From assembly GCA_902795665.1 (NCBI GenBank), contig CADBMA010000022.1, positions 1-6,050 of the forward strand: DNA of 6,050 bases, given 5' to 3'. Origin of the DNA: an uncultured Rhodospirillales bacterium. Lineage in GTDB: Bacteria; Pseudomonadota; Alphaproteobacteria; RF32; CAG-239. The first letter of the stretch is position 1. Each line of letters starts with the position of its first letter. The notes below the pieces were generated by a model. It was given only the letters and a program-made list of their open reading frames with translations. It was not told where the DNA came from and ran no database searches. The position numbers and the translations under genes were made by a program. This document shows, piece after piece, positions 5,932 through 6,050 of this stretch.

Positions 5932-5948
5932 ATTTCGATCTGACACAA

Positions 5949-6050
5949 TTAATAAAACTCGACTTTGACTTTTTTATCATAAAACCGTGCGATGCGGAAA
6001 ATATGGTCAAAATTGCAGATTTTTCCCAATTCAAGTTTGATGGCTGCGGT
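5949..6050 (-). CDS. Partial CDS, C-terminal 33 residues; possible XRE-type HTH protein
   Basis: On the minus strand a frame open from the right edge ends in TAA at 5951-5949 and gives 33 residues. It contains AIKLELGK, which resembles the VSKIERGK end of an XRE/Cro-type helix-turn-helix recognition helix. Then come NFDHIFRIARFY, in place of the usual 'N-D-L-RIA-AL' helix, and a final KKVKVEF, the short beta tail common in small HigA-like antitoxins. The reading is supported by the bidirectional terminator 17 bases beyond the stop. Codon use is AT-rich like the operon genes and unlike the lipoprotein gene. The fragment is too short for certainty: it may be another protein, or not coding at all. 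If it is an XRE antitoxin, a toxin gene might lie just beyond the window. Confidence 0.42.
   Translation of the reverse strand, partial: TAAIKLELGKICNFDHIFRIARFYDKKVKVEFY

Noticed and set aside
5042..5948. Insertion-sequence ends or target-site duplications around the foreign-looking lipoprotein gene
   Set aside because: I looked for matching inverted or direct repeats at both borders and saw only simple A and T runs, apart from the terminator.
1..6050. CRISPR array, tRNA, rRNA or riboswitch
   Set aside because: No regularly spaced repeats, cloverleaf-like stretch or known leader motif was seen. The only gap over 50 bases other than the right end is 5042-5179, which looks like plain promoter DNA.

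Overview
The window looks like chromosomal DNA of a low-GC alphaproteobacterium, probably host-associated or gut-type. I infer this from the protein styles (an alphaproteobacterial-type NusB, and NrdR next to NusB) and from AT-rich codon use with strong Shine-Dalgarno (SD) sites. The taxonomic call comes from recall, not from a search.

Region 1 (1-5041, all minus strand) reads as one long operon. In transcription order it holds murF (UDP-MurNAc-tripeptide ligation to D-Ala-D-Ala), nrdR (ribonucleotide reductase repressor), nusB (antitermination and rRNA transcription), def (peptide deformylase), fmt (Met-tRNAi formyltransferase), a membrane protein of the ArsP_2 / 'putative manganese transporter' type, and the start of an MprF/UPF0104-type membrane protein that runs off the left edge. 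Gaps are 34 bases or less, def and fmt overlap by one base, and no terminator is visible between the genes. The first five genes are housekeeping functions for wall building, dNTP control, stable-RNA transcription and the N-formyl cycle. The last two are membrane genes probably concerned with metal export and envelope lipid modification.

Region 2 (5042-5179) is a very AT-rich divergent intergenic region that must hold the murF promoter and the promoter of the plus-strand gene.

Region 3 (5180-5893, plus strand) is a 237-residue lipoprotein with weak WG-like repeats. It stands apart from its surroundings: it is much richer in GC, has no SD sequence, and follows an A-rich leader, as in Bacteroidota. 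I read it as a likely horizontal acquisition. It ends at a strong hairpin terminator (5898-5931) with A and T tracts on both sides, which probably also serves the converging minus-strand gene whose last 33 codons enter at the right edge (5949-6050). That fragment resembles the end of an XRE-type helix-turn-helix protein.

I see no CRISPR array, tRNA, rRNA or insertion sequence, and no clearly new multi-gene system. The points most worth a second look are the foreign-looking lipoprotein, the unusual murF-nrdR-nusB-def-fmt gene order, a MurF that seems to lack the usual HNxxN loop, and the 150-residue internal symmetry of the metal transporter.
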